A stretch of 9,838 bases of DNA from an uncultured Caulobacteraceae bacterium. GTDB taxonomy: Bacteria; Pseudomonadota; Alphaproteobacteria; Caulobacterales; Caulobacteraceae. This document shows, piece by piece, positions 1 through 8,700 of this stretch (the stretch's first letter is position 1; the number at the start of each line of letters is the position of its first letter). The stretch is from contig CAMLRH010000077.1 of assembly GCA_946482375.1 (NCBI GenBank), positions 1-9,838 of the forward strand. The letters are read 5' to 3'. The notes beneath the pieces are model-generated. The model was given only the letters and a program-made list of their open reading frames with translations. It did no database searches and had not been told where the DNA came from. Both the position numbers and the translations under genes were made by a program.

Positions 1-3000
1 CCAGGTCCCGAACATGACCTTCACCAAGACGAACTTCAGTTCGTACTCGGTGCAGATCCGCGGCATCGGCACGCAGGCGATTTCCGCGACCACCGATCCG
101 GCGGTGGCGATCGCCTTCAACAACACGCCATTCATCCGCAACAGGTTCTTCGAGCAGGAATTCTACGACCTGCAGCGGGTCGAGGTGCTGCGGGGGCCGC
201 AGGGAACGCTGTACGGCCGCAACGCCACGGCCGGTGTGGTCAACATCATCTCGGCCAAGCCCAGCTTCGGCTACGAGGCCAAGCTCTCTGCCGATGTCGC
301 CAACTACAATTCGACGCGCCTCGAGGGGATGATCAACCTGCCGCTCGTCGAGGACAAGGTCGCGCTGCGGATCGCCGGCGCCTGGACCAAGCGGGACGGC
401 TTTGCGACCAACGAACTGACAGGCCAGCCGATCGACGGGCGGGACCTGTGGTCGACGCGGGTCAGCCTGCGCTTTAGCCCCAACGACCGCATCGACGCCA
501 ACCTGATCTGGGAACACTTCGAGGAAGACGACGACCGGCTGCGGTCTGGCAAGCAGCTCTGCAAGAAGGACTTGGTCACCAACCTGCGGGGCGTTCCGGT
601 CAGCCCGAACGGCCGCTTCCCGTCCAGTCAGGCGACCTATCAGCAGTCCCAACTGAGCCAGGGCTGCCTGCCGGCCTCGCTCTATTCGCCGGACTCGTTC
701 GAAACGCCGAACGGCTTCCAGTTCGGCTTTTACTACCCGCTCGGGATGGTCGGTCTTCCGGAAGGGCTCTCTGGGGTCGATCCATACGCCAACCAGACAC
801 AGTCCCGCGATCTGCGGGTCATCGAGTCCATGGTCGAGCCGCGCTACATGGCCGAGAACGACACCGTAGAGCTGCAGGTCAACGTCGACCTGACCGACAC
901 GCTGACGCTGAGCTCGGAAACGGCCTGGGGCTCGGACCTCGTCTGGTCGACGCAGGACTATAACCGCTTCAACACCCGCCCCGGCGCCTGGGAACAGACC
1001 AACGATCGGCCCGGTGTGTTGGAGGACGGTGTCTTCTGCGATCCGCAGATCGGCTGCTCGGACCGCCTGATCGTCATCGACCTGTCGACGGGTAGAACGC
1101 GGCAGTTCAACCAGGAATTCCGTCTGGCCTCGAACTACGACGGGCCGTTCAACTTCAGCCTCGGGGCCAACTACACGCGGCTGGATTCGGTCGACAAATA
1201 CTATGTCTTCTCAAACTCCTTTACCTTGTGGATGGCGGCGGCCTTCACCAGCCGGATCGAAGCGCCTTATGTCGGCGGGGTTTCCGACAACCACGAATGC
1301 TTCGGCGACGGCTATGAAATCATCGACCTCTCCGACCGGGGCGGCGTCGGCACGGCGGGCGCCTGCCGCTACATCGACCCGAACCCGCTCGAGAGCCTGA
1401 ACGACCTCTCGCACCACTACTTCCTGTCGAAGAACCCCTACAAGCTGATCAGCTATGCGGCGTTCGGTGAAGCCTACTACAACATCGCCGAGAACCTGAA
1501 GGTCACCGCCGGCCTGCGCTGGACGGTGGACAAGAAGGAAGCCCCGCGCATCCCCAGCTGGGTGCTGGCGTCCGATATCGGTTATCCGGTGGCGGAGATC
1601 ATCGAGCAGGAATGGCGCGAACCCACCGGCCGGCTGACCGTCGACTGGAAGCCGGACCTGACCTTCACCGACGAGACGCTGCTCTACGCCTCCTACGCCC
1701 ACGGCTATAAGGCGGGCGGCGCCAACCCGCCGGTGGCGGGGGTGGCCCTGAACGCCTTCACGGCGGGGGGCGGGGCGGCCACGCCGACGAGCCACCGGAA
1801 GGTTTTCGACGCGGAGTTCGTCGACGCTATCGAAGTGGGAACCAAGAACACCCTGTTCGATGGGCGAATGACCCTGAACCTCGGCGCCTTCTATTATGAC
1901 TACAAAGACTACCAGATTTCGCAGATCCTCGACCGCTCGGCGATCAACTCGAACTTCGACGCCGAGGTCTGGGGCGCGGAACTGGAAGCCGACTGGCGGC
2001 CACTGGACAACCTGCGCCTTGGTCTCAAGCTGGGCTACGAGGACACCCGGGTCGCCGACGGGGAGAAGGCGGTCGATGTCATGGACCGCTCCGACGGCAA
2101 TCGCGTGGATCATCTTCCGGACGGAACCGAATTCCGCTGGATCGTGGTCAAGCCGTTCCCGATCTATCCGTCCAACTGCGTCATGCCGGATTACCTGTGG
2201 CTGCGCCCCATCAGCCTTACCGACCCGACGCTGCAGGTCAGCCAGGTCGGCAACGTGGCGGGCAGCGGCGAGTCCGGGCCGTGCGATGTCTCCTACTACC
2301 AGGGGCTCGATATCTTCACGATGCAGCCTTACGTGCCGGATCCGGCCGGCGGGCCGGGTTGGACGAACGCCGGGCAGGGGGCGCTGTACCCGAACTACCC
2401 GGGTTACAATCCCCTGTGGGCGCCGAACTTCGGGGCGGGCTTCGATCAGGACCTGTCAGGCAACGAACTGCCGAACGCGCCGCATTGGACGGCCACGATC
2501 ACGGCCGACTACACCATCCCGCTGCCGGCCGACTGGCTCGCGACCCTACACACCGATCTCTATTATCAATCAGAGGCTTGGACCCGCATCTTCAACATGG
2601 AGGGCTACGACAAGCTCAAGGCCTATACCAATGTGAACTTCGCGGCGATCTTCACCAACGACGAGGCCGGCTGGCGCGTCATGGCCTATGTGAAGAACGT
2701 CTTCGACCGCGACAGCATCACGGGCGCCTTCCTCAATTCCGACGACACCGGCCTGACCACCAACGTCTTTCTGACCGAGCCCAGGCTGTATGGCCTGCGG
2801 GTCACCAAGGAATGGACGGGTGGCCCATGGTGGACCGGCGCCAACCCGAACCACACCGGACCCTACCCACTGACGGTCGAGATCGGCGGCCAGGTGCAGC
2901 GGCACGATGCGCCGTACGAGCCGATCCGGCCGGGCTTCCCCGATCTGCCGGCGAGCCTAGACATTTCCGACTCCGTCCAGAACACCGACCTCGACTGGGG

Positions 3001-3937
3001 CGACGGACGCGACGTGAAGCTGACCTGGCGGCCCAACGGCTCGCCCTGGACCGTCTCGCTCGCCACCCGCTACGGCAAGACCAACGGCACGGGTCCGTTC
3101 GCGCGGGCCGAGGAGCAGACCGACATCGTCTGCGGGCTCGATGGGGTGACCTACGGCCCCTACGACTTCAGCAAGTACTGCGATCCGGAGTATCTCGACG
3201 GCCGCTACTACGATCAGTTCAACGTCGCCATGACCAACTGGTCGACGGCGCGTTCGCTGCAAAACCGCGAGGAGCACCAGTTCGCGGACTTCACGGTCGG
3301 GCGGGATGTGGGCGTCGGCGGCCTCGACCGGTCCACCGTCTCGGCGGGCATCGCCTATGCCAAGTTCAAGTCACGCTCCAGCATCGTCGTCGACGGAGCC
3401 TATGACTGGTACCTGCCGGAGCAGTGGTTCTACCACTACCTCATCAACCCCGACGCGCCCCAAATCACCCATTCGCGCCACCAGTCGACCCTGACCTCGA
3501 ACCGTGAATTCGAGGGGACGGGCCTGGAGGTGTCTTGGGACGCGGCCACGCGTCTGTTCGGCGGCGATGAGACGGGCGAGGTCGACGTCGAGTGGGGCCT
3601 GACCACCGGCATGCTGTTCGGCAAGCAGACCACGGAAACGTCCGGGCTCAACTGGGCCAGCACGTACGAGACTCACAACCCGTACAGCGGCTTCTCGACG
3701 CTCCCGCTCACGACCGTCAACACCCAGGTCTCCATTCCGCGAACGGACGACGAAACCGTCCCGCTGTTCGGCGCGAGTCTCGGCCTCTCCTATGAAATCC
3801 AGCGCGTGAAGATCGGCGCCGGCTATCGCTGGGAGCGGTACTTCGACGTGCTCGATGTCGGCTACGACGAGAAGGTCCAGGCCGACCGCACGATCGACGG
3901 GCCGTACTTCAAGCTCTCGCTCGGCTTCGGCGGCTAG
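1..3937 (+). CDS. TonB-dependent outer-membrane receptor with extra C-terminal barrel domain (5' end outside window)
   Basis: The reading frame is open from base 2, so the gene starts left of the window; the ATG at 14 is internal, because residues before it (QVPN) align with AIPN inside the plug of the receptor at 5751-9062. Seen: plug motif RGPQGTLYGRNATAG near 190-235, then a long series of amphipathic strands and aromatic girdles typical of a 22-strand receptor barrel, ending with LYGLRVTKEW at 2815, exactly where the downstream paralogue stops (LIGLSIRKEF). This gene has no stop there and continues for 373 residues to TAG at 3935-3937. Role from the family: TonB/ExbBD-driven uptake of a ligand across the outer membrane, classically an iron complex; the ligand is unknown. 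Signal peptide, any STN domain and the TonB box lie outside the window. Eight cysteines in the receptor part match the paralogue. A strong terminator follows. Receptor identity is very sure; the function of the tail is not. Confidence 0.95.
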   Translation, partial: QVPNMTFTKTNFSSYSVQIRGIGTQAISATTDPAVAIAFNNTPFIRNRFFEQEFYDLQRVEVLRGPQGTLYGRNATAGVVNIISAKPSFGYEAKLSADVANYNSTRLEGMINLPLVEDKVALRIAGAWTKRDGFATNELTGQPIDGRDLWSTRVSLRFSPNDRIDANLIWEHFEEDDDRLRSGKQLCKKDLVTNLRGVPVSPNGRFPSSQATYQQSQLSQGCLPASLYSPDSFETPNGFQFGFYYPLGMVGLPEGLSGVDPYANQTQSRDLRVIESMVEPRYMAENDTVELQVNVDLTDTLTLSSETAWGSDLVWSTQDYNRFNTRPGAWEQTNDRPGVLEDGVFCDPQIGCSDRLIVIDLSTGRTRQFNQEFRLASNYDGPFNFSLGANYTRLDSVDKYYVFSNSFTLWMAAAFTSRIEAPYVGGVSDNHECFGDGYEIIDLSDRGGVGTAGACRYIDPNPLESLNDLSHHYFLSKNPYKLISYAAFGEAYYNIAENLKVTAGLRWTVDKKEAPRIPSWVLASDIGYPVAEIIEQEWREPTGRLTVDWKPDLTFTDETLLYASYAHGYKAGGANPPVAGVALNAFTAGGGAATPTSHRKVFDAEFVDAIEVGTKNTLFDGRMTLNLGAFYYDYKDYQISQILDRSAINSNFDAEVWGAELEADWRPLDNLRLGLKLGYEDTRVADGEKAVDVMDRSDGNRVDHLPDGTEFRWIVVKPFPIYPSNCVMPDYLWLRPISLTDPTLQVSQVGNVAGSGESGPCDVSYYQGLDIFTMQPYVPDPAGGPGWTNAGQGALYPNYPGYNPLWAPNFGAGFDQDLSGNELPNAPHWTATITADYTIPLPADWLATLHTDLYYQSEAWTRIFNMEGYDKLKAYTNVNFAAIFTNDEAGWRVMAYVKNVFDRDSITGAFLNSDDTGLTTNVFLTEPRLYGLRVTKEWTGGPWWTGANPNHTGPYPLTVEIGGQVQRHDAPYEPIRPGFPDLPASLDISDSVQNTDLDWGDGRDVKLTWRPNGSPWTVSLATRYGKTNGTGPFARAEEQTDIVCGLDGVTYGPYDFSKYCDPEYLDGRYYDQFNVAMTNWSTARSLQNREEHQFADFTVGRDVGVGGLDRSTVSAGIAYAKFKSRSSIVVDGAYDWYLPEQWFYHYLINPDAPQITHSRHQSTLTSNREFEGTGLEVSWDAATRLFGGDETGEVDVEWGLTTGMLFGKQTTETSGLNWASTYETHNPYSGFSTLPLTTVNTQVSIPRTDDETVPLFGASLGLSYEIQRVKIGAGYRWERYFDVLDVGYDEKVQADRTIDGPYFKLSLGFGG
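2816..3934 (+). other. C-terminal second outer-membrane beta-barrel-like domain fused to the receptor
   Basis: This is the in-frame extension beyond the normal end of the receptor barrel. It opens with a Gly/Pro/Trp-rich linker (TGGPWWTGANPNHTGPYP) and then shows about ten alternating hydrophobic/polar segments, for example WTVSLATRYGK, STVSAGIAYAKF, EVDVEWGLTTGMLFG, LFGASLGLSYEI, KIGAGYRWERYF, and a final PYFKLSLGFGG. The pattern and the aromatic strand ends fit an outer-membrane barrel of roughly 10-12 strands. It reminds me of stand-alone alphaproteobacterial barrels of the Lpg1974/major-outer-membrane-protein kind, which end in a similar glycine-rich last strand; that resemblance is from memory and unverified. 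It holds two cysteines (codons at 3131 and 3179), perhaps a disulfide. I see no stop, signal peptide or ribosome site at the junction, so it is not a separate gene. It could instead be a large surface-exposed or periplasmic beta domain. Confidence 0.7.
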
Positions 3938-3972
3938 CTCCGGCTTCGGTCCCCTCTGAACCGGATGTGACT

Positions 3973-4004
3973 GGGCGGCGGGTCATCCCCGCCGCCCTTT
4001 CTTT
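3973..4004 (+). terminator. Intrinsic terminator after the left-hand receptor gene
   Basis: A perfect 10-bp GC stem (GGGCGGCGGG at 3973-3982 paired with CCCGCCGCCC at 3988-3997) has a 5-base loop and is followed directly by TTTCTTT. It lies 35 bases after the receptor stop and before the promoter-like element at 4033. It separates the left receptor from the sigma/FecR/receptor cassette. Confidence 0.9.
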
Positions 4005-4032
4005 GCGCCCGAAGAAAATTTCAGCTGCCGAG

Positions 4033-4062
4033 GTACGGCGCCGCGACTTTTCGCCGTCTCTC
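4033..4062 (+). promoter_or_regulatory. Candidate ECF sigma promoter, copy A, upstream of the sigma factor gene
   Basis: GTACGGCGCCGC, ten variable bases, then CGTCTCTC. The same arrangement occurs at 5670-5699 before the receptor gene, with identical 12-base and 8-base ends and the same spacing (23 of 30 positions match). Read as a promoter it gives GTACGG, a 16-base spacer and CGTCTC; a CGTC-type -10 core and about 16-base spacing are usual for ECF sigma factors. An AT-rich stretch (GAAGAAAATTTC) lies just upstream. Transcription would start near 4067-4070, leaving a leader of about 65 bases before the TTG start at 4133. CGGCGCCG inside it is a palindrome, so a repressor or activator site is an alternative. 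Confidence 0.65.
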
Positions 4063-4118
4063 GTTTGAGGGGCGGTGTCTTCCGGCATGGGATAGTCTCG
4101 CTCCGTTGGCGTCTGTTC

Positions 4119-4135
4119 AAAGGAGCGCGCGCTTG
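4119..4135 (+). promoter_or_regulatory. Ribosome binding site that fixes a TTG start
   Basis: AAAGGAG at 4119-4125 stands 7 bases before the TTG at 4133. A possible upstream TTG in the same frame at 4106 lacks a comparable site, and no in-frame ATG precedes the sigma-2 region. The 4133 start is therefore preferred. Confidence 0.75.
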
Positions 4136-4672
4136 GCGCTGCCGTCCGAGCCCCCGGTCCTCGCCGCCGCCGTGTCCGCGGAGGACGTCGGCGCGTGGAT
4201 GGTGGAGTACGGCCCGGCGCTGCGGCGGTTCTTCAGCAAGCGGGTCGGCGCGAGTGACGCTGACGACCTCGTGCAGGAGGTCTTCCTGCGGCTACAGGCG
4301 CGGGCGGCGGGCGAGGCGCTGGAGAACGTCGAGCGCTACCTGTTCCGCATCGCCAACAACGTGCTGGTCGACCGGCACCGCCATCTGACCAGCCACGCCG
4401 TTTCTTACGTCGATCCGTTGGACGGCCTGTTCGACGTCGCCGATGAACTGTCGCCTGAGCGGACGCTGATGGCCAGGCAGACGCTGAGCCAGCTCAGCCT
4501 GGCGCTGCGCGAACTGCCGCCCCGCACCCGCGACGCCTTCATCTTCCACCGCTTCGAGGAGATGACCTACCCGGTGATCGCGAGGCGCATGGGCATTTCG
4601 GTCAACGGCGTGGAGAAGCTGATCAAGCGGGCGCTGGCGCAATTGTCGGTCAAGGTGGAGCGCCGTCTATGA
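4133..4672 (+). CDS. FecI-like ECF RNA polymerase sigma factor
   Basis: A 179-residue protein (TTG start) of the usual length for ECF sigma factors. Sigma region 2 spans about residues 26-84, with YGPALRRFF, DDLVQEVFLRLQ and ENVERYLFRIANNVLVDRHR; the DDLVQEVF stretch belongs to the core-polymerase and -10 binding region. Region 4 spans about 114-172, with LRELPPRTRDAFIFHRFEEM and the helix-turn-helix around MTYPVIARRMGISVNGVEKLI, which binds the -35 element. There is no region 1 or 3, as expected. It directs RNA polymerase to receptor promoters in cell-surface signalling. Its stop overlaps the start of the FecR gene (ATGA), so the two are translationally coupled, and the shared 30-bp element upstream suggests it transcribes its own gene. 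Region 2 is about two-thirds identical (38 of 58) to that of the sigma factor at 9549. Its target set beyond this locus is unknown. Confidence 0.95.
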   Translation: MALPSEPPVLAAAVSAEDVGAWMVEYGPALRRFFSKRVGASDADDLVQEVFLRLQARAAGEALENVERYLFRIANNVLVDRHRHLTSHAVSYVDPLDGLFDVADELSPERTLMARQTLSQLSLALRELPPRTRDAFIFHRFEEMTYPVIARRMGISVNGVEKLIKRALAQLSVKVERRL

Positions 4673-5655
4673 CCGAGATGCTGCACGAGACGCTCGAGGA
4701 GATCGCCGCCGGCTGGGTCGCCCGCCAGCGCTCCGGCGTCATGACCGATCAGGAGGCGCGCGACCTCGAGCTGTGGCTGTCGGCCGAGCCCACCCACCGC
4801 GAGGCGTTCGAGCATGTCGAAAGCCTCTGGCGGCTGTCGGCCGGCCTGCGCACCGACCCGCAGATCATGAGCCTTCGCGACGCGGCGATGGCGGCGCATC
4901 CGCCGCGCCGGTGGCGCTGGATGGCGGGCGCCGCGGCAGCCGCCGCCGTCGTCATGGCCGTGGGCGGTTGGAGTCTGTTCAGCGGCCCCCAGCAGCAGGT
5001 GTTCAGCACGGGCGTGGGCCAGACGGCGACCGTCACGCTGGAAGACGGCACGCTGGTCACGCTCGACACGAATACCCGCCTGCGGGCGCGCGAGACGGGG
5101 GACAGCCGCCTCGTCCGCCTCGACCGGGGGCAGGCCTTCTTCAAGGTCGCCAAGGATCCGTCGCGGCCGTTCTCGGTGACGGCCGGCGACAAGACCATCA
5201 CCGCGCTCGGCACCGCCTTCAACGTGAGGCTCGACCGGGGCCGCGTCGAGGTGATCCTGGAAGAGGGCAAGGTGAAGGTCGCCGGCGTGAAGCCGCCGCC
5301 GCTGCTCGCCCCCGTAACGAGGACGCCGCCGGTCGCCGAGATGGCGCCGGGCTCGCGGCTGGTCGCGGCCGACTCCAAGAACTGGCGGATCGCCAAGGTC
5401 GACGTGGCCGAGGCGACCAGCTGGCGGCAGGGTCAGCTCGTCTTCGTTCGCCGACCGCTGGGCGACGTGGCCGCCGAGCTGAACCGCTATTCGGAAAAGA
5501 AGATCGTGGTGCAGGACGACACGCTGGCGGCCGCGCCGATCACCGGCGGCTTTGCGGTCGGGGACGTGAACGCCTTCGTCGAAGCGGTCGAAAGCTATGG
5601 CCTGGGCTATGTCGCGTCGAATTCCGAGCAGGCCGTGGTGCTGCAGGCCGAATAA
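4669..5655 (+). CDS. FecR-like transmembrane anti-sigma factor / sigma regulator
   Basis: 328 residues, a typical FecR length. Residues 8-55 are the cytoplasmic N-terminal domain (DUF4880 type: AAGWVARQRSG, then ELWLSAEPTHREAFEHVESLW) that binds the sigma factor. One transmembrane helix follows at about 82-104 (WMAGAAAAAAVVMAVGGW), after an arginine-rich stretch. The periplasmic FecR domain covers about 110-205 (TVTLEDGTLVTLDTNTRL, then ITALGTAFNVRLDRGRVEV). The C-terminal part at about 262-325 (LGDVAAELNRYSEKKIVV through VESYGLGY) resembles the STN/DUF4974 fold and is the expected contact for the receptor's signalling domain. GGAG at 4657-4660 is 8 bases before the ATG, and the ATGA overlap couples it to the sigma gene. 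Its stop is 14 bases before promoter copy B. All parts needed for signal transfer are present. Whether it inhibits or also activates the sigma factor cannot be told from sequence. Confidence 0.95.
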   Translation: MTEMLHETLEEIAAGWVARQRSGVMTDQEARDLELWLSAEPTHREAFEHVESLWRLSAGLRTDPQIMSLRDAAMAAHPPRRWRWMAGAAAAAAVVMAVGGWSLFSGPQQQVFSTGVGQTATVTLEDGTLVTLDTNTRLRARETGDSRLVRLDRGQAFFKVAKDPSRPFSVTAGDKTITALGTAFNVRLDRGRVEVILEEGKVKVAGVKPPPLLAPVTRTPPVAEMAPGSRLVAADSKNWRIAKVDVAEATSWRQGQLVFVRRPLGDVAAELNRYSEKKIVVQDDTLAAAPITGGFAVGDVNAFVEAVESYGLGYVASNSEQAVVLQAE

Positions 5656-5669
5656 ATAAAAATGATGAA

Positions 5670-5699
5670 GTACGGCGCCGCCGATTTCTTTCGTCTCTC
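5670..5699 (+). promoter_or_regulatory. Candidate ECF sigma promoter, copy B, upstream of the receptor gene
   Basis: GTACGGCGCCGC (5670-5681) and CGTCTCTC (5692-5699) are separated by ten bases, with the same ends and spacing as the element at 4033-4062. As a promoter: GTACGG, 16 bases, CGTCTC. The sequence just upstream (AATAAATAAAAATGATGAA) is strikingly AT-rich for this GC-rich region and could act as an UP-type element. Transcription would begin near 5704. The receptor would then be expressed separately from, and more strongly than, the regulator pair. Confidence 0.7.
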
Positions 5700-5704
5700 A
5701 GGCA

Positions 5705-5723
5705 GGGGGCAGGTTTCGCCCCC
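5705..5723 (+). other. GC hairpin at the very start of the predicted receptor mRNA
   Basis: GGGGGC at 5705-5710 pairs with GCCCCC at 5718-5723 across a 7-base loop. It starts right where transcription from copy B is expected to begin and is 27 bases before the ATG. No T-run follows, so it is not a terminator. It may be a 5' stabilising hairpin, or chance in a GC-rich leader. Confidence 0.4.
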
Positions 5724-5750
5724 GAAAACATAGCCGGGGGGACGCTGGAC

Positions 5751-8700
5751 ATGCGACGTGGAAGAAACCTGCTGATGGCGAGCGCCGCCGCCATCGTTTG
5801 CCTGATCGGCGCGCCCGCCGTGGCGGCGGAAACCCAGTTCAACATCGCGCCGCAGTCGCTCGAAACGGCGCTGGCCGACTTCTCCTCGCAAAGCATGCTG
5901 CCGGTGCTGGCGACGCCGGAAATCACCGGCGCCAAACAGACGCGGGGCGTTGTCGGCGCAACCGAGCCGGCGAGCGCGCTGGCCTCGCTGCTGCAGGGCA
6001 CAGGTCTGACCTATCGGCGCCAAGGCGACACCTTCCTCATCGTTCCGGAAGGCGGCGCCGACCCCCAGTCCGAAAGCGCCGTGGGGGGCGGCGCTGAGGG
6101 GACCGTCGAGGGCCTGATCGTCACCGCGCAGAAGCGCGAGGAAAATATCCAGGACGTGCCGATCGCCATTTCGGCCTTCACCCAGAAGGAGCTCGAAGCC
6201 CAGAAGATCGAGGGCGGCTTCGACCTGCTGAAGGCGATCCCGAACGTCACCTTCTCGAAGAACAACTTCACCAGCTACAACTTCTCGATCCGCGGCATCG
6301 GCACTAAGGCGGTGTCGGCCACCACGGACCCGGGTGTGGCGGTCAGCTTCAACAACGTCGCGCTGATCCAGAACCGCCTGTTCGAGCAGGAATACTTCGA
6401 CATCGAGCGTGTCGAGGTCCTGCGCGGCCCGCAGGGAACGCTCTACGGGCGCAACGCCACGGCGGGCGTCATCAACGTCATCAGCGCCAAGGCCGACCTG
6501 AACGACTTCGAGGGCTGGGTGAAGGGGGAGGTCGGCAACTACGACACCAAGCGCATCTCGGCGATGGTCAACGTGCCGCTGGTCGACGACAAGCTGGCGA
6601 TCCGCCTCTCCGGCGCGCTCACCGACCGCGAAGGCTACGACTTCAACTCGATCACCGGAAATCCCGTGAACGGCCGCAGCCTGTGGTCGACGCGCGCGAC
6701 GCTGGACTTCCGTCCCACCGACCGCTTCCAGGCGGAACTGGTCTGGGAACGCTTCGAGGAAGACGACAACCGCTCGCGAACCGGCAAGCAGCTCTGCCAC
6801 CGCGACAACGGCCCAACGGAAATAGACGGGCAGGTGATCGGCGAGGGCGCCAGCGAACTTCTGCAACTGCTCTCGCGCGCCTCGTTCACGCCGGGCTGTG
6901 CGCCGGGCTCGCTGTACGACGAAAAGGCCTATGGCACGCCCAACGGCCTGGCTCTGCCGTTCATCTACACCCTGCTGCAATACACCTACGGCTTCACGCC
7001 CATCGGCTATGAAACCCCCTGGGTGGTGAACGGGCAGGTCGACTTCAACGCCAGGCCGGTGACCGTCATCGACCTGACTGACCCCTACGGTGGGCTGGAG
7101 CAGTCGCACAACCTGCGGGAAATCGCGTCGGTCCGCGATCCGGTCTATCGGGCAAAGGCCGACGTCCTTCAGTTGAACATGACGTTCGACATCACCGACG
7201 ACCTGACGCTGTATTCCCAGACCCTGTACAACAAGGACAGCACCTACTCCTTCCAGGATTTCAACCGCTTCAACACGCTGCCGATCATCAACGACACCAG
7301 CACCTTCTACAGCCCGCGCACCGGCGACTACACGGACGAAAACCCGGCGCCGCGCAGCCAGTATGCGTCGCTGGCCCCGGGCGGTGTTTTCTGCGATCCG
7401 CAGCTCGGCTGCACGAACCGCATGGCGGCGTTCGACATCGCCCAGGCCGAGGCCAAGCAGTTCACCCAGGAGCTGCGGCTGCAGTCGAATTATGACGGTC
7501 CGCTGAATTTCAGCTTCGGCGCCAACTACACCAAGTTCGATGTCGAGGCTGACTACTACGTCTTCAACAACCTGATCACGGCGACGTCGCTGGCGCTGTT
7601 CCTGTTCAACAACCAGCCGGACTACACCAAGTGCGGCCTGACCAAGGCGTTCGACTTCACCGTCCCGTACGGTACCTTCTACTTCCCCGGTGAGGTCACG
7701 CCGCCGATTTCGATGGAGGACCCGAACATCGGTTGTCCCTACATCGACCCCAACCCGGTGGAGAGCATCAACGGTGAGGGCCACAACTACTATCGCAGCA
7801 AGAACCCCTATCACCTGAAGTCCTGGGCCGGGTTCGGCGAGGCCTACTGGCAGGTGCGCGAGGACCTGAAGATCACGGCGGGCCTGCGCTACACGGAAGA
7901 CCGCAAACGCTTCACGCCGTATCCGACCCAAGTGCTGATGACCGGCGCCGTCTTCGTCTTCGGCACCATCAATCGCGGCCTGGCTCCCGGCGAAGACATG
8001 AACCAGGAGTGGGGCGAGTGGACCGGGCGTCTCGGCTTTGACTGGAAGCCGGAGATCTCCTTCACCGACGAGACGATGCTCTACGGCTTCTATTCGCGCG
8101 GCTACAAGGGCGGCGGCGCCAACCCGCCGCGGGTCGGCTTCGCGCCGGGCCTCGTCCCGTACCTGCCGAAGGACTACGCCGACGTCTTCGATCCGGAGTT
8201 TGTGAACGCCTGGGAGGTCGGTTCCAAGAACACCCTGCTGGGCGGCGCCCTGCGCCTGAACACCGGGGCCTTCTTCTACGACTACGAGGGCTATCAGGTC
8301 TCCAAGGTGGTGGACCGAAGCATCGCCAACGAGAACTTCGATGCGAAGGTCTGGGGCCTGGAGCTTGAAACCTTCTTCACACCCAGCGAGCACTTCCAGC
8401 TCATCGCCAACGTCGGCTACCTGAACACCGAGATCGCCGACGGCGAGCGTTCGATCGACGTCTTCAACCGCACCCAGGGCGATCCGAACTATGTCCTGGT
8501 GAAGCCCTTCGTCACCTTCCCGTCGAACTGCGTCGCGCCGCTGAACGTCGTGAAGAACATCATGGGCGACATCGGCTATCTGACCAGCGTTTGCCAGATG
8601 GTGATCCCCGAGTTCAACGGCATCCCCGACCCGGACCTGGGGGGCATCTACAGCCCCTACAACTATCCGGAGCTCAACGGCGGCGCCGGGATCTATCAGG

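Noticed and set aside
1211..2113. A 300-residue minus-strand open frame inside the left receptor
   Set aside because: Low-complexity V/G/R-rich antisense translation with no ribosome site or domain; another GC-driven shadow.
2197..3405. A 402-residue plus-strand open frame overlapping the left receptor
   Set aside because: It is an Arg/Gly/Ala-rich shadow in another frame of the receptor and its tail. The overlapping receptor frame has clear homology and beta-strand patterning, and this one does not.
5651..5669. Possible Fur box in AATAAATAAAAATGATGAA before the receptor promoter
   Set aside because: Only a half-site-like AATGATGA is present with no inverted partner, so it does not meet a Fur box. 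It is better explained as AT-rich upstream promoter sequence.
4773..5750. Upstream extension of the downstream receptor's reading frame over the FecR gene
   Set aside because: The frame is open, but the translated text is Arg/Gly-rich noise, while FecR occupies this DNA in another frame. A signal peptide begins at 5751.
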